From: Verrucomicrobiota bacterium
GTDB lineage: Bacteria > Verrucomicrobiota > Verrucomicrobiia > Opitutales > Opitutaceae
Length of the DNA stretch: 64,000 bases
Assembly (NCBI GenBank): GCA_023432225.1
Contig: JAEYUW010000002.1
Location: forward strand, 62,001 to 126,000
Reading direction: 5' to 3'
Shown: in pieces, positions 8,717 to 16,886 of the stretch
Numbering within the stretch: the stretch's first letter is position 1
How the letters are laid out: every line of letters starts with the position of its first letter
Notes under the pieces: generated by a model
What the model was told of the DNA's origin: nothing
What the model saw: the letters and a program-made list of their open reading frames with translations, nothing else
Database searches by the model: none
Translations under genes and position numbers: made by a program

Positions 8717-11700
8717 ATGCATCTCCGCGCGCTCAAGCTCCACGGATTCAAAAGTTTTGCCGACCAGACGACTCTGAACTTCCAGCCCGGCGTCACCGCC
8801 ATCGTGGGCCCGAACGGCTGCGGAAAATCCAACATCGCGGACTCGATCCGCTGGGTGCTCGGCGAGCAGAGCGCGAAGGCGCTCCGCGGCGGCAAGATGC
8901 AGGACGTCATTTTCGAGGGCGCAGACACCCGCAAGCCGTCGCAGATTTGCGAAGTGTCGCTGTTGTTGACCGAGTGCGAAAAGGCGCTCGGCAGCGAGTT
9001 TCACGAGATCGAGATCACGCGCCGCGTCCACCGCGACGGGCAGAGCGAGTATTTCTTCAACGGCCAGCCGTGCCGCCTGAAGGACATCCACAAGCTTTTC
9101 ATGGACACCGGCATTGGCCGGACGAGCTATTCGATCATGGCGCAGGGCCAGATCGACCAGATCCTGTCCTCGAAGCCGGAAGAGCGCCGCGTGGTGTTCG
9201 AAGAAGCTGCCGGCATCACGAAATACAAGGCGCAGCGCCGCGAGGCGATGAACAAGCTCGCGCTCACCGAGCAGAATCTCGCGCGCGTGTCCGACGTCAT
9301 CAACGAAGTCGCCCGCCAGATCGGTTCGCTGCGCCGTCAGGCCGCGAAGGCGATGCGCTACAAGCGCCTGAGTTTCCGTCTTCGCCACCTCGCGCTCGCG
9401 CACGGCAACTATCACTGGCGCCAGCTCTCGACTGCGCTCGCCGACCTCGAGGGCCGCGTCAGCGGCCTCCGCGGCGAGGCCGACACGCGCCGTGAAACGC
9501 TCGATGAGCGCACGCGCGCGCTCGATGAGCGCAAGGCGCACCGCTCGGCGCTCATGCAGCGCGTGCAGGATGCGCAGCAGGCGGTCTTCGATCTGCGCTC
9601 GCAGCGCGAGCAGGCGGACAACGCGGCCAACATGGCGCACGTGAAGCGCCAGGGCCTCGCCGAACGCCTCGCCTCCGCCAACGACGATCTCGGCGAACTC
9701 GAGATGCAGATTCGCGAACTCGCCTCGCAGGTCGACACCGGCGCGCAGGACAAGCAGACGCAACTCTCGCTACTCGGCAGCTCGGACGCCGTGTTCCAGG
9801 AGCGCAATCGCGAACTCGCGGTCCTCGAAGGCGAACTCACGCGCATCGAGCAGGCGCTCGGTCAGGACAAATTTCACCTGTTGCAGCTCGAGAGCGCCGT
9901 CGCCCGCCACATCACCGAGAGCTCGTCGCTCGAAGTCGACGCGCGCACGAGCCAGCACCGCTACGACCAGGTCGCGGCGGATATCGAGGAGGTTCGCCAA
10001 TCGGTCGCCGCCGCGGCGCAAGCGCTCAATGACGCGCGCCAGCGCGTCGAGGAAGCCCGCGTCGAACAGAGCCGCCAGAACAACGAAGCGCAGGCCGCGC
10101 AGGTGGCGTTGCAGGACGCGACGAAGAATTTCCGCGAAGGCCAGCGCCGGCTCCAGGAGATCGACCGCAATCTCGCGCAGAAGACCGCGCGCCTGAAGCT
10201 GCTCCAACAACTCCACGAAAAGTGGGAAGGCTTTGGCGAAGGTGCCAAGGCGATCCTTCAGGGACGTTTCGCGTCGATTCTGGGCGAACAGAAACTCGTT
10301 CCCATCACGCAGGGACTCGAAGTTCGCGCCGAATTTGCCAAAGCGGTCGAGGCGCTGCTCGGCTCTTCGGTCGAGGCGATCTCGGTCGCCGACGTCGACA
10401 CGGCAAAGAAAATTCTGGCCCAGCTCGAGACCGACCAGATCGGCAGCGTGTGCCTGCAGGTGCCCGGTTTCGCGGACGGCGCGGCGAATGGCGAGCTGCC
10501 GGCCGGACTGAAACCCGCGACGGATGCGGTCGCGAACCTCGAGCCTTCGCACCCGGCGGCGGCGCTGCTCTCGGCGTGCTATGTGGCCGACGACCTCGCG
10601 GCGTTTCTCGAATTTTGGAAAGCCAATCCGGCGTTCAGCTTCCTCATGGTCGCGACGCCGCGCGGCGATCTCGTCGATCGTCGCGGCCTGATTTACGGCG
10701 GTCACCACAAGAAGCCGGCCAACTCCATCGTGCAGCGCGAAGTCGACCTGCGCGAGACGGGCAAGGCCGTCGTGGCCGAGCAGGCCGCGCACGACGAGCA
10801 GAAGGCGCTGATCGAGCAGATCAACGCCGCGCTCGTCACCGCCGAGCAGACTCTCGAGCAGAAGCGCAAGGACGTGCTCGCGGCGACGCAGCAGGCCGCA
10901 ACGCTCCACAGCGAAGAGAAAAACGCCCAGCGTGCGCACGACGAGGCGGCGAACCGCCTCGGGCGCATGCAGAACGAGCTCGGCAATCTTCAGCGCGACA
11001 ATCAGGAGGCGCTCGCCCGCCACGCCAAGGCGCAGGCGCAGCTCGCCGAGGCGCAAGCCGAGGTCGAGGCGCAGAAGCAGAAGATCGCGCAGACCGAAGC
11101 GGAAATTTCCGGCAAGCGCGCCGACCGCGACCAGAAGAAGGAGTCGCTCTCGCAGGCCCGCCTCGAACTTGCCGAGCGTCGCCAGAAAGTCGAAGTGCTC
11201 GACCGCGGCCTCTCCGAAATGGAGCGTCGCCGCGCGCAGCTCGCCGACCTGCACGACGAACGTCAGATCGAAATCGAGTCGTGGACCGAGCAGATTTCAC
11301 AGCTCGAGAGCGAATCTGCCGGCCAGCGCGCGCGCGCCGAGGAAATTGCCACGACGCTCGCCGTCGCGCAGCAGAACGTGGAGTCCGTCCGCAACGAGCT
11401 CACGTCGATCGAATCCGAGATCAATTCTGTTGAAGCCGGCATGAGCTCGATCCGCACCGAGGCGGAAGCCTCGATGTCCGAGCTGTCGCGCACGGAGGTC
11501 AAGGTCGCGGAGAATCGCGCGCGCCTGCAGTTCCTTATCGACGAGATCACGCACGAGTTTCAAACGGACATCTCGACGCTCGATTGGAAGCACCTGCTCT
11601 GGCACGCCGACGACGAACCCGAAGGCATGAAGGACCTCGACCTCGACGAAGAGGACGAGAACGGAGGCCCGAAGGCGGACGACGCGGCACAGCCCAAGGC

Positions 11701-12607
11701 GTTGCCGGCCGCTGCTCCCGCCGAGCCCGCCGTCACCAGCGAGGCAGGGGCCGTTGCCCCCAACGCTCCTGAAGGTGCCGCGCCTGCGGCTGCGGCCGAG
11801 CCCGCGAAACCACGTCGCAAAAAGAAGAAGGAAAAAGGCGAGCCGACCGAAGCCGACTTCGAGGCGATGGAGAAAACCGATTGGACCGCGATCAAGACCG
11901 AGGTCGACGCGCTGCGTCAGCGTCTCGGCTCGATGGGCGCGGTGAACCTCGTCGCCATCGAGGAATACTCGGAGCTGAAGCAACGCTACGAGTTCCTCAA
12001 GACGCAGGTCGACGACCTCACGAACGCGAAGGCCGCGCTGCTCAAGGCCATCGACGACATCAATCACACGTCGCTCGAGCAGTTCAAAGTCACCTTCGAG
12101 CAGATCCGGAAAAACTTCGCCTACACGTTCAACATTCTGTTCGGCGGTGGCCGCGCGGAGATCGAGCTCGTCACGGCCGAGGACCCGCTCGAGAGCGGCA
12201 TCGAGATCGTGGCGCAGCCGCCTGGCACGAAGCTCAAGGGCATCACGCTGCTCTCCGGTGGTCAGAAGACGCTGACGGCGGTCGCGCTGCTGTTCGCGCT
12301 CTACATGGTGAAGCCGTCGCCGTTCTGCTTGCTCGACGAACTCGATGCGCCGCTCGACGAATCGAACATTCACCGGTTCACGAACCTGCTGAAGCGCTTC
12401 GTCGACAGTTCGCAGTTCATCATCATCACGCACAACAAGAGCACCATCGCCGCCGCGGACGCGATCTACGGCGTCACGATGCAGGAGCGCGGCGTCTCGC
12501 GCACGCTCTCGATGAAGTTCGACAAGGTGAGCGGCGAAGCCGAGGCACTGCCGACGACCGTCGCCGACGCCGTGCGCAACGCCAAGCCGAAGCCGGTCGA
12601 AGCGTAA
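8717..12607 (+). CDS. smc: Chromosome segregation ATPase SMC
   Basis: 1296 residues. Head: FKSFADQTTLNF and Walker A GPNGCGKSN at residues 31-39. Two long coiled-coil arms rich in Gln, Glu, Arg and Ala (about 170-510 and 665-970) flank a hinge at about 515-660. The C-terminal head carries the signature LLSGGQKTL (about 1178) and Walker B CLLDELDAPLDE (about 1204). SMC dimers with ScpA/ScpB organise and resolve replicated chromosomes. It is longer than the usual about 1180 residues because of a low-complexity insertion (about 974-1048) rich in Ala, Pro, Glu and Lys, with the basic run PRRKKKKEKGE, between the second arm and the C-terminal head. The ATG at 8717 starts directly with the conserved MHLRALKLHGFKSF. 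A terminator follows. Confidence 0.95.
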   Translation: MHLRALKLHGFKSFADQTTLNFQPGVTAIVGPNGCGKSNIADSIRWVLGEQSAKALRGGKMQDVIFEGADTRKPSQICEVSLLLTECEKALGSEFHEIEITRRVHRDGQSEYFFNGQPCRLKDIHKLFMDTGIGRTSYSIMAQGQIDQILSSKPEERRVVFEEAAGITKYKAQRREAMNKLALTEQNLARVSDVINEVARQIGSLRRQAAKAMRYKRLSFRLRHLALAHGNYHWRQLSTALADLEGRVSGLRGEADTRRETLDERTRALDERKAHRSALMQRVQDAQQAVFDLRSQREQADNAANMAHVKRQGLAERLASANDDLGELEMQIRELASQVDTGAQDKQTQLSLLGSSDAVFQERNRELAVLEGELTRIEQALGQDKFHLLQLESAVARHITESSSLEVDARTSQHRYDQVAADIEEVRQSVAAAAQALNDARQRVEEARVEQSRQNNEAQAAQVALQDATKNFREGQRRLQEIDRNLAQKTARLKLLQQLHEKWEGFGEGAKAILQGRFASILGEQKLVPITQGLEVRAEFAKAVEALLGSSVEAISVADVDTAKKILAQLETDQIGSVCLQVPGFADGAANGELPAGLKPATDAVANLEPSHPAAALLSACYVADDLAAFLEFWKANPAFSFLMVATPRGDLVDRRGLIYGGHHKKPANSIVQREVDLRETGKAVVAEQAAHDEQKALIEQINAALVTAEQTLEQKRKDVLAATQQAATLHSEEKNAQRAHDEAANRLGRMQNELGNLQRDNQEALARHAKAQAQLAEAQAEVEAQKQKIAQTEAEISGKRADRDQKKESLSQARLELAERRQKVEVLDRGLSEMERRRAQLADLHDERQIEIESWTEQISQLESESAGQRARAEEIATTLAVAQQNVESVRNELTSIESEINSVEAGMSSIRTEAEASMSELSRTEVKVAENRARLQFLIDEITHEFQTDISTLDWKHLLWHADDEPEGMKDLDLDEEDENGGPKADDAAQPKALPAAAPAEPAVTSEAGAVAPNAPEGAAPAAAAEPAKPRRKKKKEKGEPTEADFEAMEKTDWTAIKTEVDALRQRLGSMGAVNLVAIEEYSELKQRYEFLKTQVDDLTNAKAALLKAIDDINHTSLEQFKVTFEQIRKNFAYTFNILFGGGRAEIELVTAEDPLESGIEIVAQPPGTKLKGITLLSGGQKTLTAVALLFALYMVKPSPFCLLDELDAPLDESNIHRFTNLLKRFVDSSQFIIITHNKSTIAAADAIYGVTMQERGVSRTLSMKFDKVSGEAEALPTTVADAVRNAKPKPVEA

Positions 12608-12668
12608 GCGTGAGGGTAGGGCGGGTCGTCCCGACGAGCCGTCGATCGTCCCAGCCCCAGTAACGAGA

Positions 12669-12692
12669 GCCCGCGGCCACGCGGGCTTTTTT
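12669..12692 (+). terminator. Rho-independent terminator after smc
   Basis: Stem GCCCGCG (12669-12675) / CGCGGGC (12680-12686), loop GCCA, followed by six T residues. It ends the smc transcript 60 bases after its stop codon. Confidence 0.88.
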
Positions 12693-12705
12693 GTTGGAGC
12701 CTGGA

Positions 12706-12798
12706 GTAGGGCCGGCTTCAGCCGGCCCCGTTGCAGCTTCGTTCGTTAGTTGCGACCGCGGGCGTGAGTGGATCTGGTCCGGCTTAAGCCGGACCTAC
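12706..12798. repeat. Two GTAGG-type palindromes upstream of the LacI-type gene
   Basis: 12706-12729 (GTAGGGCCGGCTTCAGCC...) and the oppositely oriented 12775-12798 (TGGTCCGGCTTAAGCCGGAC...). Same family as 2184-2206. They separate smc from the alginate locus. Confidence 0.82.
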
Positions 12799-12860
12799 GG
12801 CGAGCCTCGTTTCGCACGCGCCGCTTGCCGTCCGCGCTGCTTCCTATATTGACGTCTCAA

Positions 12861-13928
12861 ATGGCGCACGAGCCGGTGGGACGAGTCACGATTCACGATG
12901 TCGCGAAAGCGGCGGGCGTTTCGACGTCCACGGTGTCGCTCGTGCTGAACGGCAAACTCGACCGCATGCGGCCCGATACCTCCGAGCGCGTCCTGAAAGC
13001 GGTGGCCGATCTCGGCTATTCGACCAACGAGATGGCGCGCGCGCTGAAGACCGGTTACGTGCCGACGATCGGCTTGGTCGTGCCCACGGTGGCGAACCCG
13101 TTTTGGGGCGAGTTCGCGCGCTGCGTCGAGCATGCGGCGATGGCGAAAAATTACCAAGTGCTCCTCTGCAACGCCGAGGGCGCCCCCGAGCGCGAACAGC
13201 GCTACGTCGAGTCGATGCTCGCGCGCGGCATTCGCGGCGTGATCCTCGGTTCGTCGCCGCTGTCGTTGCGCCACATGGCGGGCGTGACCGCGCGCGGGTT
13301 GCAAGTCGTGGCGTTCGACCGGCTCACGCTCAACGACGCCGGGCTTGAGCTCGACAGCGTGCGCGTCGACAACGCCCTCGGCGCCAAGCTCGCGATTGAG
13401 CATCTCCTGTCGCTCGGCCATCGGCGCATCGCGTTCGTGTCCGGTCCGATCGCGTCGGCGAATCGGCGCGATCGTCTCGATGGCTATCGCGCGACCTTGC
13501 GCGACGCCGGGATCACGCCCGATCCGCGTCTCGAATGGACGGAGAACGTCACGGTCGGCGACGCCGAGGAGATCGTCACGGAGATCGGTCGCGCGGCTGC
13601 GGTCGCGTTATTGAAATTGCCGGATCCTCCGACGGCTTTCTTCGCGATCAACGACATGACGGCCGTCGGCGTTTACGCGGGCTGCCGCGAACTCGGTCGC
13701 AGTATTCCGCGCGACGTCTCGGTCGTGGGTTTCGACGATATCCATCTTTGCCGGATCGTGAACCCGCCGCTCACGACGGTTCGCCAGCCGCTCGGTGCAC
13801 TCATGAAAGCCGCCGTCGATTTGCTGATCGCGCGGATGGAAGAGCAGGGTGGCGGACCCCCTGAACACGTGACTCTTACACCCGAATTAGTGCTGAGGGA
13901 GTCGACCGCGGCACTTTCGTCGCAATAG
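12861..13928 (+). CDS. LacI family transcriptional regulator (alginate locus)
   Basis: 355 residues. The N-terminal helix-turn-helix is VTIHDVAKAAGVSTSTVSLV (residues 9-28) with the hinge-helix region ending in LGYSTNEMARALKTG; the rest is a periplasmic-binding-protein-like effector domain (IGLVVPTVANPFWGEF, FVSGPIASANRR, FFAINDMTAVGVYAGC, VSVVGFDDIHLCRIVNPPLT). Such proteins usually repress until a sugar binds. Being first in the + strand alginate cluster, it most likely senses an alginate-derived sugar acid and controls the genes from 14108. A TATATT box at 12845-12850 lies just before the ATG but I see no well-spaced -35. The frame's extension back to 12768 runs through repeats and is rejected. 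Confidence 0.9.
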   Translation: MAHEPVGRVTIHDVAKAAGVSTSTVSLVLNGKLDRMRPDTSERVLKAVADLGYSTNEMARALKTGYVPTIGLVVPTVANPFWGEFARCVEHAAMAKNYQVLLCNAEGAPEREQRYVESMLARGIRGVILGSSPLSLRHMAGVTARGLQVVAFDRLTLNDAGLELDSVRVDNALGAKLAIEHLLSLGHRRIAFVSGPIASANRRDRLDGYRATLRDAGITPDPRLEWTENVTVGDAEEIVTEIGRAAAVALLKLPDPPTAFFAINDMTAVGVYAGCRELGRSIPRDVSVVGFDDIHLCRIVNPPLTTVRQPLGALMKAAVDLLIARMEEQGGGPPEHVTLTPELVLRESTAALSSQ

Positions 13929-13958
13929 GGGAGATTGTTTTACGTAAGTAACTTGTCT

Positions 13959-13994
13959 ACAGATGAAAGGGCGCTTTTATCTGTCGGATTTTTA
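13959..13994 (+). terminator. Terminator after the LacI-type gene
   Basis: Eleven-base arms 13959-13969 and 13974-13984 (one G-T pair), loop GGCG, then CGGATTTTT. A GC-poor stem with T-run close downstream of the regulator's stop suggests regulator and lyase genes are transcribed separately. Confidence 0.6.
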
Positions 13995-13998
13995 AAAG

Positions 13999-14027
13999 AG
14001 TCAATCGTTACACTAAAACGATTGACT
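13999..14027. promoter_or_regulatory. Candidate operator upstream of the PL17 gene
   Basis: Exact 11-base inverted repeat: AGTCAATCGTT (13999-14009) and AACGATTGACT (14017-14027) with a 7-base spacer, in an AT-rich patch unlike the surrounding GC-rich DNA, 81 bases before the first structural gene. It is a good candidate binding site for the LacI-type protein encoded next door. TTGACT inside the right arm could serve as a -35, but I find no convincing -10 at the right spacing. Confidence 0.5.
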
Positions 14028-14107
14028 AAATCGATCTTTTGTGCAGGTTCCTGTTCACCGGTGCAGCTGTTTAGCGGCTCACCAAACCCCATCACCCCAG
14101 TCTCCCC

Positions 14108-16336
14108 ATGTTGGAATTCCTAGGCAAAGTTGCCCGTCGAGCGGTCGTTCTGTTGGCCGTGGGGCTCTCGGTTCTCGCGACGAACTCCGCTGCGGCCGCG
14201 GGTGTTCATCCGCGGTTATTGCTCACTCCCGCCGAGGTTCAGGAGATCCGCGCGGCGCGCGGCCGGGCTCCGCTGTTCGATGCGGCGCTGACCGAAGCGA
14301 CGGCGCGCGTGGAGCGTGCGCTGGCGGCGCCGATCGTCGTGCCGCAGCCGAAGGACGCGGCCGGTTTCACGCACGAGCGCCACAAGGCGAACTACGCCGA
14401 AATGCAGCTCGCCGGTTTTCTCTACCAAGTCACGGGCGAGGCACGCTACGCGACTTTCGTGAAGGCGATGCTCGAGCAATACGCCGCGCTCTATCCGACG
14501 CTCGGCAATCACCCCGCCGCCGCGAGCTCGTCGCCGGGCCGGTTGTTTCACCAGAGTCTCAACGAGTGCGTGTGGCTCGTGCACACCTCGCAGGCTTACG
14601 ACTGCATCTACGACACGCTCACGCCGGACGAGCGGAAGAATTTCGAAGAGCATATCTTCCGCCCGATGGCGCATTTTCTCGCGGACGTGCGCGCGCATGA
14701 GTTCGACCGCATCCATAATCACGGCACGTGGGCAGCGACCGCGGTCGGCATGGCCGGCTACGTGATGGGCGATGACGAGCTCGTGAAGAAGGCGCTCTAC
14801 GGTTCCAAGATGGATGGCAAAACCGGCGGCTGGTTTAAGCAGCTCGAAGAGCTCTACGCACCGGACGGCTACTACTGCGAAGGCCCTTACTACGCGCGCT
14901 ACGTGATCATGCCGTTCTACGTGTTCGCGCAGGTCATCGAGAACAACCAGCCCGAGCTGAAGGTCTTTGAGCGGCGCGACAGCGTGCTGCGCAAGGCCGT
15001 CGACTCGCTGATCCAGCTCAGCTACGCCAACGGCGAGTTCATTCCCTTCAACGATGCGATGAAGGAAAAAACCTTCCGCTCGCCCGAAGTCATCCTCGCG
15101 GTGAACTGGGCCTACACGCGCTACGGCGCTGATGCCCGCCTGCTCGATGTGGCGAAGCGCCAGGGCGCCGTGGCACTCAACGCCGCGGGCCTCGAAGTCG
15201 CGAAAGCGCTTGTGGCCAACCCGACGCCGCCCACGTTCGATTACCACAGCGTCGCCTACGGCGACGGCCCGCATGGCGCCGACGGCGGCGTCGCGCTGCT
15301 GCGCTCGAAATCCGGCGACAGCCAGGCTCTCGCCGTTTTGAAATACACCGCGTTTGGCATGGAACACGGCCACTACGACAAGCTGAGCGTCATCTTCTAC
15401 GATCAAGGCCGCGAAATCCTCTCCGACTACGGCTCCGCCCGCTGGGTGAACGTTGAGCAGAAGTGGGGCGGTCGCTACCTGAAGGAAAACAAGACCTACG
15501 CGAAACAGACCGTCGCGCACAACGCACTCGTCGTCGACCAGACCACGCAATACGGCGGCGATTACGACGCGGCCGAGCATCAGCACTCGGACGCGCATTT
15601 CTTTGACGCGAGCGACGCGAGCTTCCAAGTCGTCAGCGCGTGCGACACCACCGCCGTGAAAGGCGTCGCCATGCAGCGCACGCTCGCGCTGGTGCGCGAT
15701 CCGAAGCTGCCGTTCCCGGTGCTCATCGATGTGCTGCGCGCGACGTCGGCCACGGAGCACGACTACGATCTGCCGTTCTACTACCAGGGCCATTACCTGA
15801 AGACGAACGTCCCGGTAAAAGTCGCCACCACGGAGCGCAAGCCGCTCGGAAACGCGCACGGCTACCAACACCTCTGGTTCGAAGGCGCGGGCACGGCGAG
15901 CGGCCCGGTGCAGTTCACATGGATGAACGGCAGCCGTTACTACACGGTCACCGCTTCCGCGGACGCCGCGACCAAGCTCGTGCTGACGCGGATCGGCGCG
16001 AACGATCCGGATTTCAATTTGCGCAACGAAGCCGCGTTTATGCTCCGCACGCGCGGTGCGAACAAGGTTTTCGCCAGCGTGCTCGAGCCGCATGGCATTT
16101 GGGATGGCACGAAGGAGTTTACGACCGGAGGATTCCCGACGATCACATCGGTTCGCGTGCTCGCTGCTACCGACGAGGGCACCGTGGTCGCAATCGACGG
16201 CGCAAACGGCCTCGCGTGGACATTCATGGTGACGAACCGTGCCTCCGATCCGAAGGCCGAGCACCGCATCGAGGCCGACGGAAAAACCTACACGTGGACC
16301 GGCAACGCGGCGCTGCGTCGGGAGCGAAGCGAATGA
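14108..16336 (+). CDS. Oligoalginate lyase, polysaccharide lyase family 17
   Basis: 742 residues. A signal sequence (about 1-31, RRAVVLLAVGLSVLATNSAA) precedes an alpha/alpha-toroid domain and a C-terminal heparinase II/III-type beta-sandwich domain, the PL17 layout. Asn204-His205 (IHNHGTWAATAVG) and Tyr261 in YYCEGPYYARY correspond to the catalytic Asn-His-Tyr set known for Saccharophagus Alg17C; the C-terminal domain has HGHYDKLSVIFYD and TVAHNALVVD. PL17 enzymes release unsaturated monouronate exolytically from alginate oligomers, which becomes DEH. The signal peptide places it in the periplasm or outside, after the endolytic PL7 encoded at 25039. It heads the probable operon with kdgF, the MFS and the SDR. 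Confidence 0.9.
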   Translation: MLEFLGKVARRAVVLLAVGLSVLATNSAAAAGVHPRLLLTPAEVQEIRAARGRAPLFDAALTEATARVERALAAPIVVPQPKDAAGFTHERHKANYAEMQLAGFLYQVTGEARYATFVKAMLEQYAALYPTLGNHPAAASSSPGRLFHQSLNECVWLVHTSQAYDCIYDTLTPDERKNFEEHIFRPMAHFLADVRAHEFDRIHNHGTWAATAVGMAGYVMGDDELVKKALYGSKMDGKTGGWFKQLEELYAPDGYYCEGPYYARYVIMPFYVFAQVIENNQPELKVFERRDSVLRKAVDSLIQLSYANGEFIPFNDAMKEKTFRSPEVILAVNWAYTRYGADARLLDVAKRQGAVALNAAGLEVAKALVANPTPPTFDYHSVAYGDGPHGADGGVALLRSKSGDSQALAVLKYTAFGMEHGHYDKLSVIFYDQGREILSDYGSARWVNVEQKWGGRYLKENKTYAKQTVAHNALVVDQTTQYGGDYDAAEHQHSDAHFFDASDASFQVVSACDTTAVKGVAMQRTLALVRDPKLPFPVLIDVLRATSATEHDYDLPFYYQGHYLKTNVPVKVATTERKPLGNAHGYQHLWFEGAGTASGPVQFTWMNGSRYYTVTASADAATKLVLTRIGANDPDFNLRNEAAFMLRTRGANKVFASVLEPHGIWDGTKEFTTGGFPTITSVRVLAATDEGTVVAIDGANGLAWTFMVTNRASDPKAEHRIEADGKTYTWTGNAALRRERSE

Positions 16337-16365
16337 ATCATCGTCCCATCCATAGACTATCCGGC

Positions 16366-16425
16366 GTAGCGGAAGCCGTGAGGCTTTCGCCGGTGTGTCG
16401 GCGAAATTCTGACGAATTCCGCTAC
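16366..16425. repeat. GTAGCGGAA...TTCCGCTAC extragenic element, copy 1
   Basis: Sixty-base imperfect inverted repeat bounded by GTAGCGGAA and TTCCGCTAC, with inner GTGAGGCTTTCG and GCGAAATTCTGACG. Two more copies lie at 25926-25987 and, inverted, 36107-36181. It separates the PL17 and kdgF genes and may limit or protect the transcript. Confidence 0.8.
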
Positions 16426-16515
16426 CCAGCGCTGCGGCGCGAGGGGTTTACGTTAACCCATTCCATGCGCGTTTAACTCGACGCGCACATCCCTCCGCAG
16501 AATTTCTCTCTCCCC

Positions 16516-16878
16516 ATGACTTCATCCCTATTCGTGCAAAAGGAACAGCTCTTCATCGCGTTCGACTCCATCGCCTGGGAGGACCAGGGCGGGGGAGTGC
16601 GCCGCAAGGTGATGGCCTACGGCGACCAGATCATGGCCGCCTACGTCGAGTTCGCGACTGGTGCCGTCGGTGCCCTGCACCAACACCCGCATGTGCAGCT
16701 CACCTTCGTGAAAGACGGTTTGTTTCGCGTCCATATCGGCGGCAAGGAACAGGTGCTGCGCGCCGGGGACTTCTTCTACGTTCCGTCCAGCGTCGTGCAC
16801 GGCGCCACGGCCCTTGAGGCCGGCGTGCTCGTCGACGTCTTCGCGCCGATGCGCGCGGAGTTCCTGCCGAAACAATAG
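16516..16878 (+). CDS. kdgF: Cupin KdgF, unsaturated-uronate linearising enzyme
   Basis: 120 residues, single cupin barrel. KdgF converts cyclic 4,5-unsaturated uronates from alginate or pectin lyases to the linear ketonised form (DEH/DKI). Match is over the full length: VRRKVMAYGDQIMAAYVEF, LHQHPHVQLTFVKDGLFRV, VLRAGDFFYVPSSVVHG and GVLVDVFAPMRAEFL. Probable metal ligands are His55, His57/His59, Gln61 and His95. No signal peptide, so cytosolic. It sits between the monouronate-producing PL17 and, 8 bases downstream, the importer gene, an arrangement that fits alginate rather than pectin degradation here because no pectin lyase is present. Confidence 0.9.
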   Translation: MTSSLFVQKEQLFIAFDSIAWEDQGGGVRRKVMAYGDQIMAAYVEFATGAVGALHQHPHVQLTFVKDGLFRVHIGGKEQVLRAGDFFYVPSSVVHGATALEAGVLVDVFAPMRAEFLPKQ

Positions 16879-16886
16879 GCGCTCCC

